Of a stretch of 64,000 bases of DNA, positions 1-11,292 are shown in pieces. A program made the position numbers and the translations under genes. Each line of letters opens with the position of its first letter. Positions within the stretch are counted from its first letter, which is position 1. This DNA comes from Adiantum capillus-veneris (taxonomy: Eukaryota; Streptophyta; Polypodiopsida; Polypodiales; Pteridaceae). The stretch covers positions 71,258,412-71,322,411 of the forward strand of contig CM043963.1 of assembly GCA_014529385.2 (NCBI GenBank), read 5' to 3'. The notes beneath the pieces are model-generated. The model saw only the letters and a list, made by a program, of their open reading frames with translations, was not told the DNA's origin and did not search any database.

Positions 1-1841
1 CACATAAAAACTTCGGACTTCGCTTTAAGCGGATATACCCATGCATGCCTGGAGTAATCATCAATGAAAGTCACGAAGTACAGGTAATTGCCCAAGGACG
101 GAGTTTGCATGGGCCCACAAACGTCACTATGCACAAGCTGCAACCTGCATGTGGCCCTAACTGAACCATCCTTTGGAAACTTAGAACGCTGCATTTTACC
201 CAGAATACAGCCTTCACAAACATGTTTGATAGGTGCTTCAAGAGGCGGCAAAGAAGCAACCATATCAGATTTCTGCAAACGCAGCAAACTGGCAAAATTC
301 AGATGACCAAAACGTGCATGCCAAAGTTTTGCATCTGAAATAGCCCTTGAATCTGCAACAGCATTTGCAAAATTTTGTCCACACTTGTCATACAAAGTGA
401 GCTTATACAGCCCACGGCACAAAAGCCCAGATGAAACAATTTCATCACCAAAACTGAGATCATGAACTGTACATCTATCATCCACAAATTTGACTACAAG
501 TCCAAGTCTAGCAAGTGCGGATACAGACAATAGATTCTTCTTGATCCCAGGTACATAAAGTGCATCAACAAGTGTGAAGGAACTGCCATTAGCAGCAGTG
601 AGCACAATCTTTCCAACTCCCTGAACTGGATAAGAGGTGTTGTTGGCACAAGTGACTGAATTCCCATGAGGGACAGACTCGAGAGAGGTAAACAATTCAC
701 GATGTGAGGTAATGTGCTTTGTAGCACCACTGTCGAAATACCACACATGTGAATCTGCAGCAACTGACAAGCATGCATCATGGACAGCAGGATTGTAAGT
801 GCACTCTGCGCTAAAAGCCCATTCTGCATCAACATCAACATCACAATCTCCTTTCACAGAAGACTCAACAATGGCTGCATTTGTAGTGGAACCAGCATTT
901 GCAGTGGAACTACCCTCTTTCTTCTTAGCCTCTTTGGCCTTCAACTTAGGACACGACTTGATCAAGTGATCATTGGCTTTACAATAATGGCAACGCATCT
1001 TCTTTTTGCCCTTATCACCAGAATTGCCAGACGAAGTGCTGCCAGCAGAAGCATTAGGAACAGAATTTTTGCCACTCGCAGCAGAACCATAAGAAGTGGC
1101 TGCATTACTGTTACCACCCTTTCTTTGAGAAGCAATAAAAGCCTGTTCAACTGCACGCTGCCTAGTCCTGTTTTTTCTAGAAAGTGACTCTTGCAACAGC
1201 AATGTGCATAATGCATCAAACTTGACAACTTCAGGATTTCCTTGGGTCATCAGTCTCCAAGTACTAGCAAAAGTCTGGTAGGAATCTGGTAAGGCATCAA
1301 GAACAGTCTGCACAAGGGAACTGTCAGAAATGACTTCACCTGCAGAAATGAGTTGCTCATTGATATCCTTGACACTAGCAAGGAAAGTGTCCATATCATC
1401 TTCCTCATGCATAATCTTCGACTCTAGCTCTTTACGCAGCAAAGCAATTTTAGCCTCATTGCGGCTTGCATAAAGACCTGCTAGAATATCCCAAGCCTGT
1501 TTTGCAGATTTTGCTGAACGGATGTGAGGAATAATGGTTCGCTTCACAGACAACGCAATCAATGCATGAGCCTGCGCATCCTTAACATCCCAACGAGCTT
1601 GTTCTGCTGTAGGCAAAACAACTCTAACAGCTGCAATCCTTGCAGCAAGACCTGCAACATCCTCAATATCGCCTACATCTTCAGAACCAGGACGTACATC
1701 AATGCCCTGCACAATGTTCCAGACACCTTTTGACACAAGAACGTGTTGCATCATATAAGCCCACATAGGGTAGTTGTCCCCATCCAACCTGTCCTCAGCA
1801 GCAAACATCTTGAACACATCTGTGTTGTTGTTGTCAGCCAT
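1..1841 (-). CDS. Ty1/copia gag-protease-integrase polyprotein, runs off the left edge
   Basis: The frame is open from an ATG at 1841 (MADNNNTD) to the window edge, about 613 codons with no stop. It reads gag, then an intact CCHC zinc knuckle at about 950-995 (CHYCKANDHLIKSC, CX2CX4HX4C). Next is the aspartic protease active site WYFDSGAT near 725-750, then a gag-pre-integrase motif (LWHARFGHLN) and the integrase catalytic start ending in FIDDYSRHAWVYPLKAK. This order (protease, integrase, then RT) is that of Ty1/copia. The remaining integrase, RT and RNase H would lie left of the window. The start suits the PBS and LTR just upstream at 2190-2430. An unbroken frame among decayed neighbours suggests a young copy. 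Confidence 0.93.
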   Translation of the reverse strand, partial: MADNNNTDVFKMFAAEDRLDGDNYPMWAYMMQHVLVSKGVWNIVQGIDVRPGSEDVGDIEDVAGLAARIAAVRVVLPTAEQARWDVKDAQAHALIALSVKRTIIPHIRSAKSAKQAWDILAGLYASRNEAKIALLRKELESKIMHEEDDMDTFLASVKDINEQLISAGEVISDSSLVQTVLDALPDSYQTFASTWRLMTQGNPEVVKFDALCTLLLQESLSRKNRTRQRAVEQAFIASQRKGGNSNAATSYGSAASGKNSVPNASAGSTSSGNSGDKGKKKMRCHYCKANDHLIKSCPKLKAKEAKKKEGSSTANAGSTTNAAIVESSVKGDCDVDVDAEWAFSAECTYNPAVHDACLSVAADSHVWYFDSGATKHITSHRELFTSLESVPHGNSVTCANNTSYPVQGVGKIVLTAANGSSFTLVDALYVPGIKKNLLSVSALARLGLVVKFVDDRCTVHDLSFGDEIVSSGLLCRGLYKLTLYDKCGQNFANAVADSRAISDAKLWHARFGHLNFASLLRLQKSDMVASLPPLEAPIKHVCEGCILGKMQRSKFPKDGSVRATCRLQLVHSDVCGPMQTPSLGNYLYFVTFIDDYSRHAWVYPLKAKSEVFM

Positions 1842-2203
1842 GGTAAATGCTGCACCTGATGTGAAAACTGCCCGAAAATAGGAGAAATGGAGCGGGAACA
1901 ACTTGTGCTATATAGCACAAACCGTAGAAGACTATAAGGCACCTGTTATGAAGAAAACGGCACTGACAGAAAATCTGCACAAAATGACGAAATAGCCTGT
2001 GCAGTACTGCCCGTAGTGGAAACGGAGGCCGAAATGAGCTCAAATCAAAATTCTGAGCAGACCAAGCTCTTCGAGCTATCCCAAAATATTTGTCGACCTG
2101 CGAACGCTTGCCAAAGCTCACTGAAATCGGAGAAAGTGAGCAGGCGTGTGCTGGAGCAGCTGGCGACTAAGCCCAAGAGGACGTGACCTGCTCTGATACC
2201 AAT
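1842..2203 (-). promoter_or_regulatory. Copia leader with tRNA-iMet primer-binding site
   Basis: This is the untranslated leader between LTR and gag. On the minus strand TGGTATCAGAGC (2201-2190) starts two bases after the LTR end. It is the classic complement of the 3' end of initiator methionine tRNA, used to prime minus-strand DNA synthesis. It fixes both the orientation of the element and the LTR boundary. Confidence 0.9.
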
Positions 2204-2430
2204 TGTTGGAATTAGGGTTGCAGAGAAACACACACAGCTTGGAGAAGACGAAGGAAGCTCAAGGCACACAATAGAGAGTGTGTTACTTAGTGTGCAATGG
2301 AAAGATAGATAGCCCTAGAGTGATGGGCGTATATACAATGCACGGGGGAAAAAACCTCCTAAAGAGGGAAAAAATGCCCCGGCGGTCCTAGTGTGTTCAC
2401 ACACATCACTACCACATGTATATGGTAACA
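2204..2430 (-). repeat. Copia 5' LTR, 227 bp
   Basis: The LTR is bounded by TGTTGGAA at 2204 and GGTAACA at 2430 on the plus strand, so on the minus strand it runs TGTTACC...TTCCAACA with TG/CA ends. It sits directly beside the PBS. On its other side is gypsy sequence interrupted at GTGCTTCAAAGAAA, a point where the related gypsy copy at 57775-57790 continues uninterrupted. The second LTR and the other copy of the target duplication (expected TTTCT or AGAAA) lie outside the window. Confidence 0.85.
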
Positions 2431-2960
2431 TTTCTTTGAAGCACTTTGTCTCCTCCTATGTTAGAAACTCCTTGCAACCAATATGCAACTCCTCAAAAGA
2501 ATCCTTTTGTGATGGTGTGTCCAATATTTTTTAGATTCTTCAAACTTGGTTGCAACGAGGGTGATGCTATTGAGCATAAGATAATATAAAGATGTGTCCA
2601 ATATAAAGAAATCTTGTTCAACCTTAACATCACCTTTTGTCACCTTTACACTTGGACATGCTGCATACAATTCACTTGATGAATTATTTGCCACTTTGAC
2701 CATCCAACCATGTTCTATGTCCATTGGACATTTTAGATTTGTTGTAGAGACTTTTTGACATTACATTTATTTAAAACCATGGTCAATTAGGGCAAAAAAT
2801 GGTTCTTCAAGATCACCTACCTTGACCAATGTCTCTGTAGTAGCTGCTCCTAGGAATTATTTGAGCTTCTTCCTTATTATCAACAAATTTCACTTGTCTT
2901 ACCTTCCAAGAAGATTGGGAGCATTCTACCATAGCTTCATCACCTTCTTTAGATTGCACC
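2431..2960 (-). pseudogene. Gypsy protease and pre-RT linker, truncated (family A, copy 1)
   Basis: The minus-strand frame at 2461-2724 (VKVANNSSSELYAACPSVKV...) matches the protease region of the plus-strand copy at 56780-56960 almost residue for residue. After the segment DTSLYYLML the reading jumps to sequence that in the other copy lies about 680 bp further on (57668 onward). This copy therefore carries an internal deletion. It is cut at 2431 by the copia LTR, and its RT and integrase must lie beyond the left edge or be lost. Confidence 0.8.
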
Positions 2961-3661
2961 TGTACTCCTTGTGTCTTCACAATATCGTCTTTAGCTTGTG
3001 GGCAAATATCCTCTCCAAGTGTTTGCCTCTTTCTCTTGATGATGCCGATAATTTCTTTATGGCTTCAAGTTTATAGTAGCAAGCTCAATGTCATATTGTA
3101 GTTTGTAAGCTGGTCCCTTTGGCTTACCTTTTGTTGGATCCTTCTTCTTCCCTGCTATAGACTCCTCCATGATCACTTTTGGAGAAGGTGTCTCTTGTGT
3201 TGGTGGCGCTTGTGGAGGTGTTGCATCATTCCTTCATCACTTCTTGAAGCTCTTTTTGAATTACCTATGTCACCATTTTCACACCTATGCTTTTCCTCTA
3301 CAAAGGCTTCATGGTTTTGACAGTTTGTAATGCAGGCATCTACGAACATTGAGTCCACTAGATTACTCCACCTTGTTTATAGACGTATGGAATCACCTGC
3401 TTTATGAAGAATCTCTTTTGTAAGCTTTCCTTTTTTAGCTAATTCCATGACATTTGGCCAAATTCTGCCATGGTAATCACTCATCTCTTCATCACTAAGA
3501 TGCTCAAATTTCACTCCATAAGTAGCTGTTTCTATTGAAGAGGTGGCATGGTTAGTTGCCATATCTTCAACTAAGGTTTGCATTTCCCCCTTCCCAAATT
3601 TAGTTCTTAAGGGTAGACCTGTCTCTCTTAAGTAGATTTCACCATCCTTAAAAAAGACCAT
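2961..3661 (-). pseudogene. Gypsy gag C-terminus and gag-protease linker (family A, copy 1)
   Basis: The frame at 3377-3661 (DGEIYLRETGLPLRTKFGKG) and the frame at 3173-3358 correspond to the 55780-56557 part of the plus-strand family member. They include the conserved HLSDEEMSDYHGRIWPNVMEL stretch. The region is rich in Lys, Glu and Pro and joins gag to protease. Stops and frame changes show it is inactive. Confidence 0.75.
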
Positions 3662-4606
3662 CTTTTGTCAAATCATCACTAAAACTATCACATTCCCTTC
3701 TTAGATGGTACTATCACACCAAATACATCTATGGACAACCCTTCTTTAAGTGGGTTTCTTTGCCTAGGATGCAGTCCCAATGGTTGGACTTTTTCTTCAA
3801 GTTTTACAAGCTTTACCTTCAAGTTGTGCATTCCCTTCACAAAGCTCATCTAGCATGGACTCATCAAACTTAGGATCAACAAAAGCAAGCTTTACCATTT
3901 TATCAAAAGTTGAGGAGGAAGGACTTGTAGCGTTTACTACCATCTTGTCCCTTTTTCTTTGTCGCTTGGCAAGTAGTGAAACAACACCTTCAAGCTCATT
4001 CCAGTCGGTCTTTAGTCCTTGCTTAACATTTTTATCTTCAAGAAGAAGCTTCAAATTCTCTTGAAATTAATTACCTGCAACTTGTAAAAAAAGATCTGTC
4101 ATCTCTGCATCTAGTGTGGTCTTTTCTATCCTTGTGATGTATGCATAGCGCCGCTCAAATTCTCTAAGTAGTTGTGTTATTGAATGTCCCTTCTTTGGTT
4201 TGGCTACCCATTCTAAGAATGTCCTTTTGGTCACCTTCTCAGAGTCCTCTTAGAAATATTCCTCCTTTAAAGCTAGTTTGAGTTCTTCTTAATTCTCCCA
4301 TGCCCATCTTTAATTTCCCTTACACGTTCCCTAATTTTTGGAGCAACAACTAGCTCAAAACTTTGAATCATCTCACCTTCTAACATGCAATGAAGCTCCA
4401 TTCCTTTACATACTCGTGCAAGTACTTGGTTACGTCTTTGCCATTAAATTGATCCATTTTGTTGACAGCTGATTGCATGGCTTTGGTTGCTGAAATTTCT
4501 CTTGTTTCAATGGCATGTTGTTGCTGCATGAACATTGCAAATGCTTGAAACATTTGCATTATTTTTGGGTAAAAAATAATACATGATCCTCTGCTTGATT
4601 ACCCAT
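3662..4606 (-). pseudogene. Gypsy gag, decayed (family A, copy 1)
   Basis: The start at 4606 (ATGGGTAATCAAGC) lies 34 bases after the PBS. Capsid-like sequence runs through frames including 3797-4054 and aligns base by base with 54331-55140. Near 3705-3740 is a zinc-knuckle relic (CIWCDST). There the His and last Cys fall out of frame through a one-base loss, the same defect as in the plus-strand copy. The product would be the structural capsid/nucleocapsid protein. Confidence 0.8.
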
Positions 4607-4638
4607 TGTTAACCGCAAACTCTCACCCTAGCAGCTTT

Positions 4639-4653
4639 GCGTTGGGTTCACCA
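4639..4653 (-). promoter_or_regulatory. Gypsy primer-binding site (family A, copy 1)
   Basis: On the minus strand TGGTGAACCCAACGC begins seven bases after the LTR end CAACA (4660). The position and leading TGG are typical of a PBS. I cannot name the primer tRNA with confidence. The equivalent site in the plus-strand copy is at 54284-54297. Confidence 0.6.
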
Positions 4654-4659
4654 AAATTT

Positions 4660-4800
4660 TGTTGAAAAGTTTGTGGTCTTGTCAGGAAAGCACTGGGCCT
4701 CTTGCTATGAGAATTTGTGAGGAAAATCCACAGAGTATATGAAGAAGTGCCATAGAATCCATGAAGACTAGATCTTGGTAGGAAGTGCAATCAAAGAATC

Positions 4801-4804
<4 letters not shown>
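4660..4804 (-). repeat. 3'-terminal piece of the gypsy 5' LTR (family A, copy 1)
   Basis: This 145-bp segment matches the last part of the LTR at 54110-54277, including the stretch encoding AGGCCC-GGTGCTTTCC and the terminal region. It continues into the (CT)n and (CA)n tracts at 4805-4922, which are expanded versions of a short GT/GA-rich run at about 54108-54130 of the other copy. The rest of this LTR lies at 15540-17113, beyond the Penelope-like array. Confidence 0.7.

Positions 4805-4852
<48 letters not shown>
4805..4852. repeat. (CT)n microsatellite
   Basis: About 24 uninterrupted CT units, inside the split gypsy LTR. It is followed after a short ATGCACGCGTG spacer by (CA)n. Frames through it are low-complexity artefacts. 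Confidence 0.98.
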
Positions 4853-4855
<3 letters not shown>

Positions 4856-4863
4856 GCACGCGT

Positions 4864-4864
<1 letters not shown>

Positions 4865-4922
<58 letters not shown>
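4865..4922. repeat. (CA)n microsatellite at the left edge of the Penelope-like array
   Basis: About 29 CA units. Sequence to the left is gypsy LTR; sequence to the right is pseudo-LTR copy A of the Penelope-like element. It marks the insertion junction. Confidence 0.95.
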
Positions 4923-4924
<2 letters not shown>

Positions 4925-6948
4925 GGTACTTAAATATAGTTTCTGGTCTTTATTTTTTAAACTTCACCTCCTCACCATGGGACTAGGCCTGTATCTATTA
5001 CCTGCAAGTAGGTTTTTACTTAGTGGTTTACTACCCTACTACCATTACTCGCCGTGAAGGCACATGGGCTGTCTCTCTGCAACGATAGGCAGCATCACTG
5101 TTGCGTAATGCAGTCGGTACACTCATGGCGATTCCACTCATGACTACGATCTAGCGGGCCGCCTCCCTCCTTCCCCTATATAAAGAGGTGAGGGCACTAC
5201 TCTGGCCCTCACTTAGCTTTGTTTTGTTGTTGCCTTGCCTTGAAAAATCTGCGTGGTGTCTTGACATTGAAGCATGGAGCTCACTACTTCTAGCACATAG
5301 GTCTGCTTCCTTGGCCTTATGTTTTTTGTTGGAGGTTTTTATAAAAAAGGAAAAAGGGGAGCATTATATTGATATAACTACTGTTGAGGATGGTTTTCTG
5401 AAGCACGTTGCTCTTTCTCTAATACCCGGTTATGATACTCTTTGATGAGAAGCATACATGGCTAATCATGCCATGACATGGTGACTATGGTAATGTTGCG
5501 GGCACTGTTAATGATAAAGGTGTTTTTTGGTTGCCTATTACATGATGTTTTTTCTGGTTATTTTTTATGGGGGCTCTTTTCTGCCGCTGAAGCTGAACCT
5601 GACTGAATTTTGATTAAGGGGGACTGAGCATACCATAATGACCTAAATAGGCATCAACATATTGCATGAATTTAACCAAAATTGTCGCCGTTTTTTGCTA
5701 CTGGTCGTATAAATTGTCTTTCTCTGAGAGTCGGGTATGTTTTCCCAACTATTGGGCTTCTTGGTTGAATTCTGTCATCAACTAGGATTGAGTATATGAT
5801 TACTCCACTATAGCAATTGGTTGTCCTCTTGGGATTGCCGCTGCGTTACCTTGCTTAACTGAAAAATCTCGGAGGAGAATTGTTACGGAAAAAGGGCCTG
5901 CCGAATCCTATTGGTTCATAGATTTGGTTAACTTTCTTGGCATATTTAACTACTTAAGTGGTTGGAGCTTTTTTTACTTTTCCCTAGCTCTTGGAATATT
6001 TTGAGCTAGGTTGCACCATCCGGTTATTTTTTACCTAATGACTTGTTTAAGCTATTCACTACATTACCTAATCATACATAGACTAGTAGCTAGCCGGGAT
6101 TGTTCTCTATCCAGCTGCGCTGTAGTTCGTTTTTATAAAAAAATGATGGGCCGCTTTTTACCTTGGCCGCACTAAGGACTATATTTACTTAGGTTAATGA
6201 TGCTCATCTTTTAAACTTTAAGTACCAAGGTAAGTACAGACATGGTGAATCACATATGGGGATATTTTTCAAATGAATGAGAAAAAGATGGTGATATGGT
6301 TATGGTTTTTTTTCAGAGATCATTCTACCTTAATGGACTGCTGACCATTTTTTTCACTACTAAAGTTTGAGAACTTGGAGCAAATTTGAGAAAAACTTCT
6401 CATTTTTTATTACACTTGATTAGGTTTTTAGGAACTGTATTTCTTCAATATCATGGTGAAAACAAACACTTGTAGGAGTGATTGTCTTCTAATCAATATG
6501 ATATTTTTTTATAAAAATAACTCTGCATTTTTATGAAATGGGAATAAAAATTAACTTTTTTTGGACTTAGCTTGGTAAGATTTTCTAAAAAAAGGCTTGT
6601 ACGATGGACATGGATAACAACTGGTATGGTCCATTGATACCTGTAATACACATCCAAGGCTAACTGAATTGTTGGCTTGTTTGGATGGATGCAAGTAAGG
6701 AATCTATCTTATCTTGGAGGTTTTTTTTTACTTTGGCAAGCTGACCTACACTGGATTGCACACTCATTATGATTCGGGAAGTTCTTCTACTATATGTATA
6801 CTGGAATGGGACCTCATTCCTACAAACATTGTACATAAATGATTCTAATACTGAGTTGTTTCTGTACTTATCTTTTCTTTGTTCCAAAGCCAGCCGTCTT
6901 TTGAATGTAAAAGTTCAATTATGTTTTTATCTAAGATTAAACAACTAA

Positions 6949-6950
<2 letters not shown>
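4923..6950 (+). mobile_element. Penelope-like element pseudo-LTR, copy A
   Basis: This copy begins directly after (CA)n with TGGTACTTAAATATAG, equivalent to TGTTACTTTAGTACT in copies B and C. Shared blocks in the same order are a pyrimidine-rich CCTCCCTCC, a TATA box at 5176-5185, GGTGAGGGC...CCTCACTTAG, GCATGGAGCTC, and a terminal block (6600-6940) that is about 85-90% identical by eye to 9080-9420 and 15247-15539. The middle has diverged strongly from B and C. It ends in (AC)n where copy B passes into the internal region. No coding sequence is supported. Confidence 0.8.
5176..5185 (+). promoter_or_regulatory. TATA box in pseudo-LTR A
   Basis: CTATATAAAG lies just downstream of a CCTCCCTCC tract and upstream of a conserved GAGGGC...CCTCACTTAG block. 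The same arrangement occurs in copies B and C, so this is the likely core promoter of the element. Confidence 0.6.

Positions 6951-7033
<83 letters not shown>
6951..7033. repeat. (AC)n microsatellite between pseudo-LTR copies A and B
   Basis: About 41 AC units at the exact junction of copy A and copy B. ORFs made of Thr-His or Cys-Val repeats here are artefacts. Confidence 0.97.
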
Positions 7034-7035
<2 letters not shown>

Positions 7036-9440
7036 GTTACTTTAGTACTGTTGGTCTATTTTTTAGCTTTAAAAAAAGGGGGGACCACACATAAACCTAG
7101 CCCTTGGATCGGGACCTGTTGGGGTTGGTTTTTTTGATAATTACACATTAGTTCTTGACCTATTTTCTCTTATTAAAAGAGAGCTTCAGAATATTTTTTT
7201 GAGCCTCCTCTATGGGATTTAAAAAACCTTTGTTAAAAAATAAAAAGCCTGATAAGGCATTGGCTAGAAGGACTACACACACTCCACCTCACTTGAGGGA
7301 GTTCCTGAGCTCACTTACCTCCTAGGTTTTTAAAACCACCTCCTATGGTACTACTACCGGGTATAGCCCGTCGCAACACTTGAGTATGTTTTACCTTCGG
7401 TGAAACCCTGCCGTGAATACTCTGGGTTACCTCCTCATGGCACCTCACATGCGGCTTCATTTGCTCTGCTGGAGATCCCCCTAACGCTTGGATATCTGCG
7501 CGATTCGGAGTTATGGCAACCTCCCTCCCTGATCTATTTAAAGGTGAGGGCGCATCTCTGCCCCTCACTTAGTTTTGGTTGTACTCTGCTTGATTGCTTG
7601 AAACTAGTTACTGCGTTTCTGATACAAAGCATGGAGCTCTCTACTCAAGTTACTTAGGTCGGCACTGTTATTTCTTGCTTTACTTATTGCATACTTAGGA
7701 TTCTTTCCGCATGGGTTAACACTCTGTAAGGAGGATGTTTTGTTGAAAAATTTGGTGGTCTCCTCCTGCAATCTTTATAAACCCAGGCATGGGGGTTATT
7801 CTGCATTGTATGATTACCAAATGGTGCATTAAAATAACTGCTTATGGTTAAAAAAATCCACCCTATGGCCGGTGGTCAAAGCATATGGATGATTAAGGGT
7901 GTTTTTTTCTACCCGGGTAACTAGTACAAATTGGGTTACTTTCTTGTCTTGCTTACTAATCTTTGTTGCAGGATGGCGGATGGCCTTATGCCTTGATTGA
8001 TTATTACTCTGTGCCGGGTTTTACATAAAAAAATCTTGATGTTAAGAAAAAGAGGGGGGTTTGTGGTGCTCTACCCTCCGCACACCAGCTTATTGTTGGT
8101 TCTGGCCGAATTACTTACTGTCACGATTTTGGTACTTGGCTTATACTAAATGGTCGTAATGGCGCATCATAACATGACTCAATGGCTATGGCAATATGGC
8201 GGTTACTATTTGAATGAAAGGATTTTTGGTTGCATATCATATTTTCGTTGGTTTTTTCTAGTTGTATATCATAGATTTCTCACAGAGGGCTTAACACTAT
8301 GGGGTTCTACTGTCTGCGATTTGGTGACTGGTTTTAAGAAAGAAAAACAGAAATGGGGCTATTACTTTGGCTTCACCTTGGTAAGGAAAGCTGCTGAAAA
8401 GGCATTGGGTTACGACTGTTCCCTAACTCGGGCTGATATACTATTTTTTGCAATAGCATCTTGTTGTGTAAATTCAAAAAAGATAAGAAATTTACCCTAT
8501 GGGTGTTGGAAGGATCTGCTTCTTTTGGGTTTCCAGGTTACACACTATGGTTGTTCATGGTCTTTTCTTTAGAAAGGATGGGATATACATTACACTTATT
8601 TTTTCATGTACTCAGGAGGATGTTGCTCATATGATAGCTTTGGATATTATTATGGAACTAGCTCTTTAAACATAGTTTAAACAATTTTTAAAACTTCAAG
8701 GTACGGAGTATGGCTTGGCTTTTTTTGCAGCACTCCTTGTTACTTGGACTGCTTAAAGAGATGCATATGGTTAAAGATGTATGGTTTGGAATCCACTTCA
8801 TTGTGAGAGGTTTCTACCCTAAAAACAAGCTTTAAATGAGTTTGTCTTTTTATAAAAACTATAATTGGAAAAATTCTATAAAAAACTTCATTTGGTGGAG
8901 CTTTCAGAACTAATAAAACTGTTGAAAGTATATGAAGGGGGGATTCTGACACTTGGATTAGAAAGGGTGATGGCCTTCTAATCAAAACGATACTCTTTTA
9001 CTAAATTCTTTGGGATTCTTTAAAAATAAGAGAAATCACAATTTTTTGGACTAATCTTGTGAAGGTTTTAAAAATTTTGTATGATGGACATGGATAACAA
9101 GTGGTATAGTCCTTCGATACCTGTAAAACACATCCAAGGCTAACTGAATTGTTGTCTTGTTTGGATGGATGCAGGTAAGGACTCTATCTTATCTTGGAAG
9201 GTTTTTTTGACTTTGGCAAGCTGTCCTACACTGGATGGAACACTCACTTATGATTTGGGAAGTTCTTTTACTATCTGCATACTGAAAGGGGATCTCTTTC
9301 CGACAAACATTGTACTTAAATGATTCTAATACTGAATTGTTTTTGTACTTATCTATTCTTTGTTCCATTGCCAGCTGTCTTTTGAATGTAAAAGTTCAAT
9401 TATGTCTTATTATCTCAGATTTAACAGCTACACACACATC
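7034..9440 (+). mobile_element. Penelope-like element pseudo-LTR, copy B (upstream of the ORF)
   Basis: This is the longest copy, about 2.4 kb. It starts TGTTACTTTAGTACTG right after (AC)n and shares near-identical sequence with copy C over most of its length. Copy C lacks some blocks, for example around 7271-7390, 7965-8025 and 8206-8345. The copy ends near 9430, where a short ACACACACAT replaces the microsatellite seen in copy A, then runs on into the coding region. Such direct repeats flanking the ORF are the pseudo-LTRs typical of Penelope-like elements. Confidence 0.85.
7534..7543 (+). promoter_or_regulatory. TATA box in pseudo-LTR B
   Basis: CTATTTAAAG sits in the conserved CCTCCCTCC - TATA - GGTGAGGGC context. 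It is the best candidate promoter for the ORF about 2.2 kb downstream. Confidence 0.6.
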
Positions 9441-9731
9441 CTATACATAAGGTTTTTCTTTCTAGAGAATCGGGGATGCTGGCTTTGGATGTTTTCTTTG
9501 AAATTGAGTTCTAAGTTGGACCCACAGTGTGTAATCCCCTGACGGATTGACTGATGTTAGGTGGTTCTTCATAGAATCTATTTCTGGTCCCCTGCTCACC
9601 ACTATTATAGTCCTTGACTTTGCCGGTTTAAGGTTTGCAGGCCCATAAATTACAGTTACTATTTCTACTTTTATTTATGTTTATACCGTTCCTTTTTTCA
9701 AGACTGCTTACCCTATAGAAAGACAGACCGC
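9441..9731 (+). other. Leader between pseudo-LTR B and the Penelope-like ORF
   Basis: About 290 bases with no match to copies A or C and no recognisable coding sequence. It contains TTTTCTTTCTAGAG- and GTTTGCAG-like acceptor motifs, but no intron can be proved. Confidence 0.4.
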
Positions 9732-11289
9732 ATGTTCACTAATCACAACCCTGAGAATCATGCAAAGATTCTCGAACAAATTAAGTTATACCTTAAGGAC
9801 CGTAAACCAAAGAATGCTTTGGCAGTTAGAACTAGACCCTTCCTCTCTAGGAAGGCCAAAAATTGTATTACTTACTATGGTAAGTATAAGTGAACCTCAC
9901 CTCACTTTTTTGAAAAATTGCAGACTCTTGCTCTCTTACAAGGATTGGAATTGTCCTCGGTGCCCCTCTTAGTGGCCACATATCTTGTACTCAGATGTAT
10001 TAGCAGCTTGGATGCTTCTCAACTAATTTATGATTCAGCTCTTACCTTTGACAAGAATTTATGATTCGGCTCTTACCTTTGACAAGAAATTATATGTCTT
10101 ACATATGCTGTCTTTTAATGATTGGGTCAAAATTTTGGCAACTCTGGTTAAAGACTTCATGAAAGGGGTGAATTTAATTGCCCATTACATATCCCAACTT
10201 CCCCTACTCGCCTCACAATACCAGCAAGAGCTTGCCCTATTCTCCTCCGCTGTCTGGTGCTGATCTGTCTAACTTTCTAAGGAAGTTATGTGGTCTCAAT
10301 CCCTCTTTTGTCTTTGCACCGGCTACTCCAACCATTCCACAAACTGATGGAATCGTTTGTCGGGATAGTGCAGCCCTTGAAGCAGTTAAGGAATTTCAGA
10401 GTAATGACTCTAACCTCCTAGAGATGGTGCCTAAAATATCCAAAGTTTTCCTTGTCTTACTTGGTAGACAAATTGAAATTGAATCCCTTGGGGTTGACCA
10501 TCAGCTTTGAGTCCTGCCCAACAAAGCTTTCTTAGCACCCATTTTGAGTGAAACTTGGGTTTACCTTGCCAACCTCCCTGCCTCTACTGTAGAAGACTGC
10601 AGACTCAAGATTCTAAAAGGAGGGCAATTCTGGACAAAGGGGAGCTTATCAAAGCACCCTTCAATCTCAATCTCATTGACCACTCCAAGTGCCCCTCCAA
10701 TACTGGCCTCTATATCCGTACCAAAGGAAACATGGAATTTGCCAAGAGTAATCCAGATTTTTATACTGAATCCATACGGAATGTCTTTCGACCTTATGTA
10801 AAATGTGCCTGCAAATTTCTTGACCCTAAAGACTCTTGTGAATCCAACATCATGTGGTTCGATCACACCATTTGGTTTATTCTCAACCATTTGGACTTAC
10901 TCTTCCCAAAAAAACCTGTGGATTTTCACCTCTCCCTCATTTGCTCTTGGTTAGGCGGCCAAGCTAAGCAAATTGTTATTGTGCAGATTGCCTTTAACAT
11001 TTTCCGTGGACTAATGCTGGATGTCTTGAAGGAGTTAAAATATGATGAACCCAGAATTTACTTGACTACTTATGCTAACTTTAAAGGTGTTAAGATCATC
11101 ACTTGTTTACTTAAACCTTGTATTGATGAGGATGACTCCCTTGCTCTCAAAATATCCAACTCTTTGATTAACCCCAACTCCTTCACTTCCTTTCTAACAC
11201 CTAGTTCATCCTCTAACCGGGGAAAAGTCCGTAGCTATACAAGGGGAAGAGGCAGGTCTCTCCCCATCAGGAACTTCCCTGAATTTTAA
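9732..11289 (+). pseudogene. Penelope-like element ORF, N-terminal region
   Basis: Coding-like sequence starts at ATG 9732 (MFTNHNPENHAKILEQ) and passes through several frames. A 31-bp tandem duplication (10027-10057/10058-10088) shifts the frame. From 10555 one frame stays open to 11287 (244 codons), ending in a basic Arg/Gly-rich stretch (SNRGKVRSYTRGRGRSLPIR). I recognise no domain here. The position fits the N-terminal extension of a Penelope-like protein with an N-terminal endonuclease. Related elements are needed to define the true start. Confidence 0.6.
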
Positions 11290-11292
11290 ACC

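Noticed and set aside
494-1228. Frames on both strands at 494-844, 780-1187 and 962-1228
   Set aside because: Shadows of the intact copia gag-pol frame, which is longer and carries all domain motifs.
8150-8572. 140-codon frame in pseudo-LTR B that could be an accessory protein
   Set aside because: Copy C lacks about 140 bp in the middle of it and breaks the frame; no domain, and the composition is like the surrounding non-coding DNA.
9881-9924. GTAAGTAT...TTGCAG as a small intron in the Penelope-like ORF
   Set aside because: Only about 44 bases, below the usual minimum for plant introns; frame decay explains the interruption as well.
10680-10800. GLYI in the 10555-11289 frame as the GIY motif of an endonuclease
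   Set aside because: No YIG-like partner, Arg or Glu at suitable spacing; the segment at 11355-11430 fits better, though weakly.
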